Counted from the stretch's first letter, positions 1 through 17,664 are shown. The stretch: 64,000 bases of DNA from Viola odorata (GCA_963691705.1 OY829540.1:4850001-4914000); one strand, 5' to 3'. Notes: a model not told the origin generated them from the sequence alone. Numbers and translations are program-made.

Positions 1-638
1 AAAATGTGTTGTAAACTACAGCACCTTTTCATCCCAAAGCATTTAGACAGAGCTATTTGTTTTCTGTTCCTATTCTTTGCGGTATGCAAAATTATAGACC
101 CAGTTTCTTTGCGGTATGCAAAATTATAGACCCAGTTATGGCGCATAGAAAGCAAATCAAGGACATTATGAATCTCAGGTTCCAGGAGTCTATACTGCTC
201 AACTAGCTTCCTCCCATGCACGTATGTCCAAAATAAATGAGATAGTGAGCTTCCAATAGAATTTTCTTAGAGATTGAAACTTTAGACGGTGTGGTAGATG
301 AAACAGGGATGCTGTTTAAGTGCTGGATATGTTGGGCTTGTACTTGGTAGTCTAAAATTTATGGCTCCTTAGTTGATGTTAGCATTTGGAAGTTTCTTAT
401 AAACCCCCAATTTTGTCTAGTTGAGTCAAAGCAATGCCAATACAGCTGATGGTTGCTTGCTTCACACCTTAAACCCATCTTGTTGAACATCTATCTCGAG
501 GGTTCGCTGTTTTTGCTGGACTTCTTGTTATATTTGTAATATATTTGTAGACTTTGAACCCCATTGTGTGTGCCTACATGCACACAATTATAGAATGCAC
601 AATCTGATCTTCATTGTTGGTTCCCTTTTATATTTCAG
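1..638 (+). other. Intron sequence of the Spinster-type gene
   Basis: Since exon 639 is internal and starts in mid-codon, this stretch is most simply the preceding intron. I found no earlier exon of the transporter in it. It contains one short tandem duplication (73-136). Confidence 0.6.
73..136. repeat. 32-bp tandem duplication
   Basis: A 32-bp unit starting TTCTTTGCGGTATGCAAAAT occurs twice head to tail, at 73 and 105, with no difference seen. It lies in intron sequence. The exact identity suggests a recent duplication. Confidence 0.9.
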
Positions 639-3600
639 GTCTAAGGGTGTGGCATCAATGCTGCATCAAGTATCACTATTTTCAAAAGACATGAAAGTGC
701 TTTTGCTTGACAAAGTTTATGTGGTGAATGTTCTAGGTACTGTTTTCCATGTCTCCACCTGGTTGTGCAACCTAAGCATTTATTCATGACACATGTTCCA
801 GTGTTGTTGTTTTTCTTTCCAAAGCATGAATATATAGGTTGTTTTTTTCCTTCTCTGATCTTTAGTGGCTGTTTAGTTCCATGGTAATAAGCAGTTAGTA
901 TCTTCAACGTACTTACTGGTTACGTGGTTGTTAATTTTAGGCTACATATCATACAACTTTGTCATTGGGGCCTACTCGTACTGGGGACCAAAAGCTGGTT
1001 ATAATATTTATCATATGGTATTGTTAGCTGCTCTTCTTTGCTATATTTTCATTTATTACTTCTTTTTTGCATTTAATATAATTTGTTTCCTGTATGATAA
1101 TGGTGTTACATGGACTAAAGTTGAGGCTTTTGATACTTGATAGAGTGATGCAGACATGATGTTTGGTGGAGTAACAATTGTTTGTGGTATTTTTGGGACT
1201 CTAGCTGGTGGCTTCATACTTGATCACATGAATGCTACAATCTCTAATGCTTTTAAGGTAAGTTGTGTTTTACTGCCTTTCACTATTGAACGTACAGGTC
1301 TATTTTACATGGATGTTTTATTTCATGTTATTGTTTTATAGGGTAGAACCAAATGGCTAAAATTCCTGTATTTCGTAACCTATGAATCTAAAATTCATTT
1401 TATTCATCTGGGAGCATTTTCATATTTGATCGTTGACTAGACAAGTCTATTTTTTCAAGTTAAATGGGCAATCTGCTATCACCATTATATACACAGGAAG
1501 AGTAGAAAGTTAGGAGCAGTAATGGTTTTGGTTAACCGTAATATTATATTTGTTTTTTCACCAAATGCATTAAAGAAGTAATTTTGCTTTGAGGTCTTAC
1601 AACTAAGAGTTTCATTAAAATACTCTATTTATATTAAGAGCTGGGTCAACATTTTCTTATATTTTGTACTACTTCTGCTGTGCCTCCAAAGTTGTATCCT
1701 ACTACATTTTTCTAATGCTGTGCCTTAAAAGTTGACACCACTTACCATGATAAATGCAAAACTGTTCTTGCCAAATTTGATGTTTTGAAACTGAAAAAAC
1801 CAATGAAAATTCACAAAAATAGTGATGTCCCATCTTTAAAAAAAACGTAGATTATCTATGGACCTTGCTTTTTAGCCTCCACCCCTTTTCACCTTTGGAT
1901 TAAAATGATTTAATCTCATCCATTCAAACTAGATAGATTCTATGGATGAGATTAAGTCAATATAATCCAAAGGTGAAAACATGTGGTAAATCATTTTCCC
2001 ATTATCTATTATGAGATTATATTTGTTACATCTATGGAATTTTTCTTTGTTGGCTGACATTTTTTTGGGTATTTTTTTCCTGCAAAAAATTGCTGGACAA
2101 GTTTTAATTTGAGTTTGCATGGCACCTATTGTTTGCTGGTTGTTGTGCTATAAACTCTTCTAATTGCTTCTGTTGCAGCTTCTTGGTGGGGCAACATTTC
2201 TAGGTGCGATTTTTTGCTTCAATGCCTTCTGCCTAAAGAACTTGTATGGTTTCTTAGCTCTTTTTTGTGTGGGCGAACTGTTAGTATTTGCAACTCAGGT
2301 AATCTTGCAACTCAATAATTTGTATAGAAATCCAGTTGTTTCAAGTCATGCCATGTTTGTAAAGTTGATTGTATTTGTTGTTTTCCGAATGACGAGAAAA
2401 AAAAAGGTTATATGGTGTTGGTAGGCAAAAAGTGTTATTTTTGACCTGTAGAGAATTGAGATTTGCAAGAACGGCAAGGGATGAACAAGCTAATCTTATA
2501 CACATAATTTTTTTTGTAAGTTGATTTGATGACAAATTACGGATGTGACCTATGTGAGAGTAATCTGACTTGAAATGAATTTATGTGAAACAGAATGATA
2601 AATGCTAGTGGTCAGTACTTTGAATGTCATAACTCATAACTTGTCTGCACTTTGGCATTGATGATGGAGGCTAGCATCTGTGCTCTTACATCTTTCTATT
2701 GTTAGTTTACGTGGTGTTGATTTTATATTGCTGTAATCAGCCTGGGATATTATAAAACATCATTGCTTAATATATTTTTTTATTGCTTGTGCTTTTTGGT
2801 TTGACAGTTTCACTTCGAAATTACCTTTACTGCAGGGCTGAGTTATGGTCGTAGGTTTTTTTTCCGCTTTCAGTCTTCCTGTATAATGGACAAAACAGAA
2901 GTTGTCTGTAGTTCTTGCCTTCTTGGTTTCTTCATTGTTTTTACCTGCCTTGCCTCTTTAGCTGCTATAAATATTCAAATTGCTGAGTGAATGTTGGAAG
3001 TCATAGGTAAATCATCCACTTTCTTGCTTTTACTGCTCAATTGATCAAAATCTCGATGTTGTTTTTGCAGGCTCCAGTTAATTATATCTGCCTGCATTGT
3101 GTGAAACCTAGCTTGAGACCATTAGCTATGGCTATCTCAACTGTCTCAATCCACATCTTCGGTGATGTGCCTTCATCGCCACTTGTTGGTGTCCTTCAGG
3201 TGTGTTTCTAATTCATCCATCCAATTTATCTGAAATCCAGGAGCACCCTTGATTCATCTGTTCACATGCATAAATGATGTGAAGTTGATAGAAGAGTAGA
3301 TTTTTGAATAATTGATTAACAAACCTTTGCTTTCAATAATGACATATAGTCTAGAGATATGCTTCCTGCTCTGTTTTTTGTTTAAACATATGCCCCTTTC
3401 ATTCATTTGACAAGCTTATAAGGTGTCACGTTGATCAGGCTCTTGATGATTTCTTCTTTCTGCCTTTACTTATCAGAAGAAAAAAATGATTCTTATTTCC
3501 GCTTTAGGATGCTCTGACTTCAATTTGATTGCCTTACTAAGATCCGTATGTTTATCTTTTTGGCTTGGGTGTTAACTTTTGGACTGTGATTATCTTTGAT

Positions 3601-4658
3601 TAATATTTTGTACAGGACTACATTAACAATTGGAGGGAGACCTCTCTTATTCTTACAGCTGTTTTGTTTATTGCTGCTGGGACATGGTTCTTAGGTAAGT
3701 AACAGACAATTAGTTCCTATCCTTAATTACATTTTATAACCAACTCTCCTCTCTGCCTTGCCCCGCCCGTGAAAGCCTTCAAGATATTGTTCTACAAAGC
3801 CTTTTCTTCATCACCCAAAAATATGCATATGTAGATGCACTCAAACGGTTAATGAGAACTTCTCTCCTAGAAATTATGCGGATATGCTTAATGGGTTTTT
3901 GGCAAAACCGCTGCGTCTTGGCCTGAGGTTATACTTTTCGTTAATGAGTACGGGAGTTATGAATTTCTGGTCACAGATATAATCGCCTTCCTTGTCTAAT
4001 AGTTTCTATCTTCTTGGAGAGGAGTCTGTCCACACTTAGAGGTCCGATATGATGGTTTTCCACATGTCCCTTGTATTTTATATTACTCACCGTGCACCAT
4101 CAATGAATGTGCACTAGGGCACAGAACCTGGCTCTTACATGTTCGTGTACATTATTTAAGGAATTTTCCAATAGATGTTAGTTCCACTACCTTAGTTGTG
4201 TACTACGGAAATTGGGAATTCATTCATTCATAGCCACACCCCAGGAAATTTCTATATTTTCAACCTTCCATGAAGACAACTGATTTGAGTCGAAAAATTC
4301 TTATTTAAGTTCGAGAGATGAATCATGATTCCAGATATGCGCGGTCAGCTGAGCCCCCTTCATATTACCTGGCACAAGCCACATTGTGGAACTGAAATTT
4401 TTGTCCTACACTTGTATCTTGTGTATTTACAACGGGTTGTAGCAAGGTCAATTTGTTGTCTAGTTTGCGTGGTATTTCCTGTTGATCAAACTCTAACATA
4501 TTGCATTACTTGTATACTTGGCAGGTTCTTTCCTGGAGAGCGTGGACAGATACAATGACGATAGTGAAAGTCAACTCTTAATCGATGCGAAAGAATACAC
4601 GGAACCATTGCTTGAAAGAAACGGGGATGAAATGGCAGGCAATATTAGTGGAGTATAA
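639..4658 (+). CDS. Spinster-type transporter (MFS), 3' portion of gene
   Basis: Seven coding exons are visible: 639-736, 941-1017, 1144-1257, 2179-2298, 3071-3199, 3616-3694 and 4525-4658. All have GT-AG introns and compatible phases, giving the last 249 codons and a TAA stop. The 5' end lies left of the window, because exon 639 begins with the last base of a split codon. The peptide has about six hydrophobic helices. It carries stretches such as NFVIGAYSYWGPKAGYN and HIFGDVPSSPLVG, which I recognise from plant 'probable sphingolipid transporter spinster homolog' proteins, members of the major facilitator superfamily. By family, the product should be a multi-pass membrane carrier of a sphingolipid or other lipid; the plant substrate is inferred. 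The acidic C-terminal tail after the last helix is poorly conserved. No frame break was seen. The intron at 1258-2178 contains a foldback repeat. Confidence 0.85.
1886..1979. repeat. 94-bp foldback (hairpin) repeat in an intron
   Basis: Positions 1886-1923 and 1942-1979 are inverted copies, about 35 of 38 bases pairing, separated by 18 bp. The arms begin TTTTCACCTTTGGATTA. The element lies in the intron between exons 1144-1257 and 2179-2298. It resembles a tiny MITE or solo hairpin; no family was assigned. Confidence 0.8.
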
Positions 4659-6298
4659 TTGTTCGGAATCACTTACTTTTCCACACTTGCAAGTTCTAGG
4701 TCATCCAAAATGTAATTGCGTAAATTCGTCCCTTTCATTTTGTCCCTGTATAGGTTCAAACGACGATTATGTAATGTATACACACTTACTTCCTTGTGAA
4801 TTGACCTTGAGAACTCTTGAGAAGAACACAGGAATACTTTCGCTGCCTTGCTCATGCTCGTATCGCTGTCTGTTTTTTTGGAACTCGTCGCTGAGCAGAA
4901 GAAGACACTGGCCAAAAGCTAGAAATGCAGACTTCAATATTTTTCTGTTCTCCTATAGTTTTGAATGCCAGATTGATAGATGGTCATAATCATATGGTAA
5001 GTTATTTGACAGATCGAATTTTCATGAATTTATTGTTCGAATGTGGATCGTTGGATTAAATCTCCAAAAAAATAAGTAAATTGCCCAACACAATATTGAA
5101 AGCTAACCTAGAGAGTAATAGTAGGACCATTTACCTGCATTGGTCACTGATAATTTTAATTAAAATCTTGAATTCAAATATTAAAAATAAATTATTTTTA
5201 AGTGAGAAGTGAGAACCACTCTCTTCTTAAGAGACGGTTTTTAAATAAAATTAGTTTCAATTAAAAGTATGTTTCGATGAGAAAGAAAAAGTAAGAAAGA
5301 TTTATATATAGTAAATCCATTTTTTCTTGATAAAAAGAAGAGAAATATCTCGTGAGTCGGTATAGAAATTATATACTTAAATATAGAAGAAGTATTGGCC
5401 CATCTGTCGTAGTGTGTACCAATGAATAGTCATAAAAAAGTCTGTGCCTGATCACGATAATATCATAAATTTTTCATTTAATTCTGCTAACTACCACATC
5501 TATTTTCTTCTCTTTACTTCCTTTTATTTTTTTATTTTTTATTTTTCTTGAGAATATTTTAAAAAATATATTTCTATTGTATGATATATATAATTTTTAA
5601 ATATGATGGCATTTTATTTTATTTTTCTTGCCTCTATAAAAGAAAAGCTTAGCAAGGTATGGCCATATGAGCATCTAATTGGTCATTAATGACTATTAAT
5701 TAATTCTAAGCTTAGCACACGTGAATGCCACTCACTGTTGTCCACAAAACAAGGGAAATTCCACGAATACCCCTATAATTCTCCATGATTTTCATTACCA
5801 TCCCTTTTATTTTTGTTCGGAACTCTAATGCTCGTTGAAATTTTGCTTTTAATTTTTGTGTACCTAACAGACTAGCTAATTTGTTGGCAAAGAAAACTGC
5901 TAAGGATTCTGTAAATTTATAGGATCTCGTTAGTGACGATGACTTTCTGTATTTAATTGGGATTAATCGTTTTCATGAACTCAAAATCTAGTTGATTAAC
6001 TTTCCATACTAAATTACACATGTTTCAACCAATTATATAAAATTAATGAACGTCTTGTTCTAACGATCTTTACGACAAATGTGTAATTTATTAAATTTAT
6101 GTGATTAATTTAAAAAATATTATTTTACGCTAAGTTAATATTGAGTAAATTTATAAAAAAATAAATTCAAACTCTCCATCTTATTAAAAATTGTTTCAAC
6201 CAATTCGAAATGGCTTGTAATGTTGCATCAATTCTACCAAAAAACATTGTTTCAACAATTACAAAGGCGTTCTCTCCTCCAACCAAATTCATAACATT
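4659..6298. other. Intergenic, transporter 3' UTR then AT-rich DNA
   Basis: Roughly the first 330 bases are mixed-composition sequence suitable for the 3' UTR of the transporter. The rest is AT-rich, with only short random frames. No gene or RNA was recognised. Confidence 0.6.
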
Positions 6299-7395
6299 AA
6301 GCGTGCGTTTGGTTGACGGAATCAAAAAGAAAAGTGACTCGAGAATCTGAAATTTCAAGGTTTATTATGTTTTGTTGCGATAAAAAATCACTCTCCCTCG
6401 GAATCCAACTTTCCTTAACCCTTTTAACCTTCAAAAAAATGGGGGAAAGTAATTCTTTGGCTACGGGGTGGGGAGAGTGATTCATTAATGTAAGGAAAGC
6501 TAATTTTTTATTTAAAATACATATTTGTCCCCTCATACTAGCATTATTTTAAAAAAAAAATTATTCCCTTCTCTCTTAGTTTTAGTTTCCATTTTTTTAT
6601 TAATTTTGTTTACATTTTTTATTATAAATATGTTATTTTTTTATTTTTTAAATTTTAAATTTTTTTCTAAAATTTCCTCCTTTTTATGTTTCAAATTCTT
6701 TTTTAAAATTTTGGTACATTTTTTAATTTATTTTTTAAATCTTTTTTAAGTTTGATAAATACATATATTCAGAAAGTTTATAAAGCTGAATTTCTTAATC
6801 TAACCATCAACCAACCCTTTGTAATAATGAAGAATTTAAAAACTCATTTGATATTTTAATTGTTGAATAATAGACAGCTAAATAGAGACAAAATTCAAGA
6901 TAAAACATACGCCTAGGATACAAATAAAAAAAATAAAGTGGTCATTTTTTATTTTCCAAAAGATTTCCAACTACTCCCTCCAGTCTCAAAAGAATGTCTT
7001 CCTCGCATTCCAATATTCAATAGGGAACGCATATCGAGGAGGCCGGATGAGGCACTATTTGACCCAAAAAAAATCTGAAATTTTTTATGAACGTACGTTA
7101 ATCCTTAACGTACTTCCCAGAAAAAAATTAGGAGCAAAATTGTCTCAAATAGTGAGTCTACCGGCCGTTTTAAGATACGTGCCGAAACAGTAAAAGCAAA
7201 AGCTAAAACGACATTGTTTTGAGACCGAAGGGAGTATAAAACAAACACAATAATGCTATTTTTTATGAAATTTTAAATTCCAACCAAACAAAAAAAATTA
7301 ACATTTCTCTCAATTATTTTCTCGGGTATCACTCTTCTCAGAAAATAATTTCAAAAAAAAAATAGTAGCATTCCATCAACCAAACTCTACCTAAG
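6299..7395. mobile_element. Possible DNA transposon with degenerate TIRs
   Basis: The left edge carries GCGTTTGGTTGACGGAAT. The right edge carries ATTCCATCAACCAAACTC, its near-perfect inverted complement. The sequence between is AT-rich and non-coding, and a Stowaway MITE is nested inside. Termini of this GTTTGG type are common in plant hAT and PIF/Harbinger non-autonomous elements. I could not fix a target-site duplication, so class and borders are uncertain. Confidence 0.35.
6974..7234. mobile_element. Stowaway-like MITE (261 bp)
   Basis: It starts CTCCCTCCAGTCTCAAAA and ends with the inverted complement TTTTGAGACCGAAGGGAG. It is flanked by TA on both sides (6972-6973, 7235-7236), the target duplication of Tc1/mariner-type MITEs. 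The interior shares the motif CAAAATTGTCTCAAATAGTG with the MITEs at 17288 and 63375. It lies about 770 bp upstream of the kinesin start codon. Confidence 0.9.
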
Positions 7396-8001
7396 TTTTA
7401 ATTAATAACCTCCCCAAATCTAACCAAACAAACAAGTCCTTAACCTACCGAACTTTCACCATCACACAAGGGAAAAAAACCCATCCAACGGTCAAGATCA
7501 TCCCACGCATCCTTCCAGCTTTTTATTTTTGGGTCCGAAATCCCTCCTGCTCACACCCTCCAGAAACAGACAAAAAAAATTAAATAATTTCGACCTTGCC
7601 CTTCTTTCTCCTTGCCCGCCTTCCATGGCATGGCACTGCTCCTGCACCCGCGAAACACCCAATCTTTCCCCTTCTCCTCCTTCTTAAACTCTCTTCGTTT
7701 TTTTTCACTACTTTTTTTGCGATTTTTCTTCCATACCATTTCTTCAAAACGCGTCGCCGTTTTTTATACTCTCTCGGCATTCAAGTGTAGCGGTTTTGAA
7801 ACATTCTCTGCGCAATGCACCTTCTTCAACCTGTCAAGCTCCTCACGTTCTTTTCCTTATTCTTGAATTGTTTACTTCTCTTATAAGGATTATATAATTC
7901 GTTGACATCTTCGAATTTCAAGTGTTTCTTCAGTTAGTAGCTGGTTGTTTAATTAGGTTTCTTCTTCTTTTTTGGAAATTAATGTGGATAAATCATAAAT
8001 C
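7396..8001 (+). other. 5' flank and probable 5' UTR of the kinesin gene
   Basis: Sequence before the kinesin ATG. A pyrimidine-rich tract at about 7600-7900 is typical of a plant 5' UTR or leader. Several short frames on both strands here are low-complexity and show no family resemblance. The transcription start cannot be placed. Confidence 0.4.
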
Positions 8002-11000
8002 ATGCCTAGCATTCGAGCTCCAGCTACAAAGAAAAGCACTACTCTCACTGTATATTCCATTTTTTCTCAGCTATACTCCTAATTTTGATGATGATGATGA
8101 TGATGAATTTAATTAATGCTTTCGGTAATTACAGGTTTTGGTGAAATGTAGGCCGTTAACTGAGAAAGAGCGCGGCCGAGATATTGTTCGTGTTAATGAC
8201 GGCAAGGTATGCGTGTTTGTTTGTTTGATTGATTAATATTTGTGATTCTGAATTTAATAACGGGAAAGAATAAGTTAAGAGTGTGATTTTTTTCTTCCTT
8301 TTTTGGTAGGAGGTGGTTGTATTAGATCCTGACTTGTTGAAGGACTATCTTGATAGAATACAGAACAGAACTAAAGAGAAGAAGTATTGTTTTGATTATG
8401 CGTTTGGTCCAGAATCTACTAATTTGGTATGGCTGTTGAAAAAGTAGTATGTATGTAGGTATTTATTTGTGTTTTTGTGATTATTCGTATTGTTTGTGAG
8501 TATGATTTTTCTTTTCTTCTTTGTGTTTTGTTCAGGATGTTTATAGGAAGAGTATATGCTCTGTAATTTCTGGAGTTGTTCACGGTTTAAATGCAACTAT
8601 CTTTGCTTATGGCTCAACTGGAAGGTACTAAAGTGGCATGTTTTAGTTGATTTGCACTGCTCAGCGTTTGGAAAGTTTCAGTGAATGAACTATATATGGT
8701 CACTGTTTGGTGTTGGAAATGATGAGAAGAGATTAACTTCTTCAGTCCTTCCACTGACTAGAGTAACTTTTTTTCTAATCATTATGTTCTTCCTTGGGGA
8801 CATTTTCAGTGGAAAAACGTACACGATGGTTGGGACTCGAGGTGACCCTGGACTTATGGTTCTCAGTCTGCACACGATTTTTGATCTTATCAAGAAGGAT
8901 AAAAGCTCCGATGATTTTGAAGTTACTTGTTCCTATCTTGAAGTCTACAATGAAGTAGGCCCTCATCTGTTTATCACAAAATTCTTATCATGTTTCCTTG
9001 TTTTAAGCTTATTGACCTCCAGTCTCTCTAATATTGAATTCAGGTTATCTATGATTTGCTTGAGAAATCATCTGGACATTTGGAACTGAGAGAGGATCCA
9101 GAGCAAGGAATAATTGTTGCTGGACTGAGATGTATTAAGGTCCATCTTCTTCATTGTATATTACTTGGACCTGTTAAACAATTCAGTAGGATTTTCACGG
9201 TCTGTCCCTGAATATTTTGAAATGCATTCTTCCTGTGTACCAGTTATTGACAGTTCTTTCTTGATTTTCCTGCATTTCAGGTTCATTCAGCTGACAAGAT
9301 TCTTGAACTTTTGAACTTGGGAAATAGTAGACGGAAAACTGAAAGCACAGAGGCTAATGCAACATCATCTCGGTTAGTAATTATTCTCCTGCAACCTGAG
9401 TTTTATCATCATCCATCACGCGGAATTCCCAGAACTATGATTTCACTGTATTTAGTAAATTCTTCCCTAAATGGTTAATTGGGCGATCTATTATCAAGTT
9501 TTTATTTTATATTCTGTTTTCTTCTGAACTGTAAATTTAAGGAATCATATCATCATAATTTAAGTTGCAGAAAGCATATAGAAAGTCAACCTGGAGTCTA
9601 TTTCTGCTGCTGCTACATCACTTCTAGTACTTCCATTTCAACATTGGAAAAATTCACATTAGAGCCCTTTTTTTGTGCTATGTAACATTTGTGTTATATC
9701 TGAGATATAATTTCCTGTGTTGCCAGATCCCATGCTGTTTTAGAGATCACTGTGAAAAGAAGACAAAGAAACAAGTATCGGAATCAAGTGATGCGAGGAA
9801 AACTTGCACTTGTTGATCTTGCTGGTAGTGAACGTGCCTCTGAAACTAACAGTGGAGGCCAAAAGCTAAGGGATGGAGCTAATATTAATCGCTCACTTCT
9901 TGCTTTAGCAAACTGCATTAACGCCCTTGGAAAACAGCAAAAAAAGGGCCTTGCCTATGTCCCTTATCGCAACAGGTTTCTTTTTAAAATTTTAGTTGTT
10001 CTGTTTACTGAACCCGATTTAGTCTGAGGCCTTTCTACTAATGTAGCTATGGCCACTTTTGCAGCAAACTGACAAGGATACTTAAAGATGGTCTGAGTGG
10101 TAATTCTCAAACTGTCATGGTTGCCACTATATCCCCTGCGGGTGGTCAATATCATCACACTGTAAATACCTTGAAATATGCTGATCGAGCAAAGGAAATA
10201 AAAACGCACATCCAGGTGAGATCAGATTTTTCTGGAAAGTAGTTTATCATAATTCCTTGGTATGTGCGGGGGTGGACCATGGAAGGCCACTCTTGGCTTT
10301 ATATGATCAACTTGTGCCTCAGTTTGATTGAGCATAATTCCTTTCAAGGAGAAACTTCTCGCTCTATTTTCTTTTGTTCTTCATTGTGGATCATCTTTAA
10401 TTTTTCAATCATATGAAGTTAAGTGTAAGATGGTTGGCTAAGCCCCTGTGTGGTACACTGTACAACGACCTGTTTTGGCAATTTTCTTGTTCAATTCAAT
10501 TGCAAAATTTTATCTTGTTTTTATCTTCCTCTCTAACTTTCCTGGCAAGCAACATACATAAGTAGCAAGTCTTGCTCACCTATTTTTTAGTTTGCCAACT
10601 TGACTCTTCTTGTTTTCTTCAGAAAAACATTGGCACAATCGATACTCACGTGTCAGATTACCAAAGGATGATTGATAGTCTTCAGGTAAGCAGCTGTCTG
10701 CAATTTATTTGAGTTGATTTAGGTAGCAAGTTATTTGAATCTGAATGTACCATACAGATTGAGGTTTACCGGTTGAAAAAGGAACTGGCTGATAAGGAAT
10801 CACAGCTGAGTGTCAAACCTAGTGAAAAGGCAGCTGGTGATGAGCTGTCTGGGCTGGATGTTTTAAGTCGTGAAACCAGTGAAAATGTTCAGGAACGCAT
10901 AAACTTGCAGAAGGCATTATATGAACTTGAGGAAACCAACCTTCGTAACCGCATTGAACTCCAACATCTTGATGATGCAATTGCAAAACAACAGGTCAGA

Positions 11001-12784
11001 TGTTGCAGAACTTTTTCAGTTTCATGAGAGAGTCTGGTGAATTTTCTACTATTTTACTTTGGGATGGAATTGATGGATGGAGTTTCTTAAGAAAAGGAAT
11101 ACAGCAATGGAAATTGTGAATATTGGGAAGTATGGAACATTTTATAGACATTAAGGAATTACAGCTATTTCATGGGAAAACAAATTACAACTTTATTTCA
11201 TAATATAAACAGTTTTCCTGCCACAGGTTATTGAAAAGGAAGGCGCTGTTGTTGAAGCCTTGAGAGCAAGACGGCAAGTCATTCTTGATAATATACGTGA
11301 CAATGATGAGGCCGGTATCAATTACCAAAAGGTGAAGGCTGTACTTCTAATGGGCTAAGGATTGAGAACATTGTTGGTTATTTGACCACATTTTTAACTT
11401 TACTCTTTTCAGGAAATTGAAGAGAATGAAAAGCACCGGTGCCAACTCCAGGATATGATTGAGGAAGGCATCAGTAATGATGGCAATAAAACATACCTGC
11501 GCATTCTTAGCCAATACAGGCTTCTGGTGAGTAAACAATGAGCATGAATCAATCAAATTTAACCTTATGAACAGAAGGTGGATCTAGAGATTTTTGCTAT
11601 TAACCTGGAGCATAACCAAGATCTTTTTTAATTCATCATAGTTACACTTGCTAAGACAGATGCCTTTCTGTGCTACTGCTGTATTGCCAAGAAAGGCCAT
11701 ATCATGTTTGCCACTTTTCAGCTGCTCAACATTTTAAAAAATTGAAGCTTTTGGAGTAATGAAAATGTCTTGTATAGTTTACGTTTGGCACTGCATAAAC
11801 GCTATTAGATTGAGCTGCTGCACTGTAATGATGCACAGGGAATGGCTAATGCTGAACTTCAGTTTGAGATGGCAATGAGGGATCAATTCATCCACAAGCA
11901 ACGAGAAGCGCAAAAAAACCTATGGAACTTGCTTATGGGTTTAGGTGTTGACGAGAAGCATTTGCTGGACCTTGCAGCAAAGCAAGGAATAACAATTGAA
12001 GATTGGGCAATGTGTCCACATCTGGGTTTTTCAGACAGGAAACAGTCGCCAAATGTTGCTTGTGTTAAATTTCCTCCGCTGGGTTACAGTCCTTACATCA
12101 GTCAATCATTTTCTAGATCGTGCATCGTCCAACAATGTGAAGACTTTGGTTCTAGGTCATCTTCTAAGGAATCTGGTGATCCAGGCCATACTTTTCGTCA
12201 GGAGGTACACCATAGTTCCTACTTTATGCTGTCACATGATCAGCCCAGTCCTGCATATCTCAGGATGAGGAGGAGTAGTGACCATTTGGTTGGTGGCAGG
12301 CCAAGTTCCTGTTTTAGCACTCCTGGAAGGCATCCTCAAGATTTGCACAATTCATGCCCTGAAATGAGAGCTCCTGTTCCCCCTCGTCCTGAAAACTACA
12401 CACCAGCATCATGTCTTGATATCGGTTTTAGCACGCAATATGAGGTATGGATAGATGTACAGTTGTTTTTATGTGTCCTGCAGTACAGACCTCCTGTTTT
12501 TTCTGTTATGCCCTTTTGCTGTTTGCTCACTTGCTTGAAATTGTTTTGGTTGTTTTTTCTATTGTGTAATATCGTGATCATCAGGAGTACTAGCAATTCT
12601 TTCAAATCAATGTTTCGCAATGCTACTTGCCAGATCAGTTGCATCATTTTAATCTGCGGTTAACGTTCTTTTACAGGATGCATGGAACAATAATCCAAGG
12701 CAGCGTCCACATGAAGGTCCTCTTTTCCAAATGAGTGGCAACCAAGACTTGTACAAAAGAGGAATGGTGGGTCGTCATGGTTGA
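8002..12784 (+). CDS. KIN8A: Kinesin-8 motor protein (KIN-8A-like)
   Basis: There are 15 coding exons: 8002-8049, 8135-8206, 8310-8426, 8536-8624, 8810-8954, 9044-9139, 9281-9372, 9727-9975, 10065-10215, 10623-10685, 10758-10994, 11227-11331, 11413-11526, 11839-12444 and 12677-12784. Together they make 763 codons plus TGA with no frame conflict. The start [16 protein letters not shown] was chosen because it leads directly into the motor strand VLVKCRPL. The N-terminal motor (about residues 15-350) has P-loop GSTGSGKT (105-112, split by an intron), switch I SSRSH (218-222) and switch II DLAGSE (250-255), so it should bind and hydrolyse ATP and move on microtubules. Coiled-coil segments follow, rich in Glu, Lys and Leu, then a low-complexity tail. 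Resemblance to Arabidopsis KIN-8A is from memory. Kinesin-8s regulate microtubule plus-end length. An open stretch continues after the stop (see findings). Confidence 0.9.
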
Positions 12785-16714
<3,930 letters not shown>

Positions 16715-17002
16715 TACTAACTTATCTCTGTCTGGTTGCAGTTCTTTAACTTGATTGCAGCCTGTGAATAGGTCCCCAACTTTAGAACAAAGAGCAAATT
16801 GTTTTCTTTGGCTGAAGGTTTTATTGTATCAGAGTTTTCTCTTTTTATTCAATTACCATGTTTCAGCCAATGTGTGTTAGAACTTAGAACTTGAAGTTTT
16901 TAGTGAATTAGATGCAACAGTTGTTTAGATAAAGCTCACTCGCAGTTATCGTTCTCTCCTATATTTCTAATTTTATCATTTTCCCTTCTGATTCTAACTC
17001 TG

Positions 17003-17004
<2 letters not shown>

Positions 17005-17044
<40 letters not shown>
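17005..17044. repeat. (TA)20 microsatellite
   Basis: Uninterrupted TA repeat of about 40 bases in the 3' flank of the WDR5-like gene. Such loci are usually polymorphic. Confidence 0.95.
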
Positions 17045-17045
<1 letters not shown>

Positions 17046-17287
17046 TATTATCTTTTAAGAATTCTTAACAAAAATGACTATCATTCTCACCACAGATGTC
17101 AGCTTCTAGTAGAAATATATACTTTATTAGAATCGATTTTGACCACGGCATCATTGGTGAATAGCAGATCGTAATTATCCAAAATAATATTAAAATTCTC
17201 AAACCAAACAATCATTTAATTTTTTCTTTAAATTGATTATTATATTATTAATAATTACTTCAATTCCCAATTTCAACCTGCAACATA

Positions 17288-17487
17288 CTCCTTATACGTC
17301 TTGATTTGGGCACGCATTTTAAAAAAACTGGATGATTCACTATTTGACCCTAAAAAATTTCGTATTTTTTTTCGAACGTACGTCCGAGAAAAAATTCAGT
17401 GCAAAATTGTCTCAAATAGTGAGTCATCTGACCTCCTTAAAATGCGTGCCCAAAATTAAAGCGCCAGTTATTTATGTGCGGAGGGAG
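17288..17487. mobile_element. Stowaway-like MITE (200 bp)
   Basis: Flanked by TA at 17286-17287 and 17488-17489. It starts CTCCTTATACGTCTTGATTT and ends GCGGAGGGAG. It shares the internal motif GCAAAATTGTCTCAAATAGT with the copies at 6974 and 63375. It lies about 180 bp upstream of the PPR start codon, so it is probably part of that promoter region. Confidence 0.85.
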
Positions 17488-17664
17488 TACCTCATAAAAT
17501 GAGTTGAAATACAACTTTAGGCGGAAACAGCCGTTTAACGCAAAGCAACAAAACATAAACGTAAGGAAGAGCAATCTCCCGCACCGCAACTTTCCAGTTT
17601 CCAACTCTCAGGTCCAAAGTCCATAAGAAATACAGTGAATTTTAATAGTAAGTTTTAGATAGTT

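Noticed and set aside
7551..7866. Overlapping Lys/Arg-rich and Phe/Ser-rich frames upstream of the kinesin.
   Set aside because: Low-complexity pyrimidine tract of a 5' UTR; frames exist on both strands without homology.
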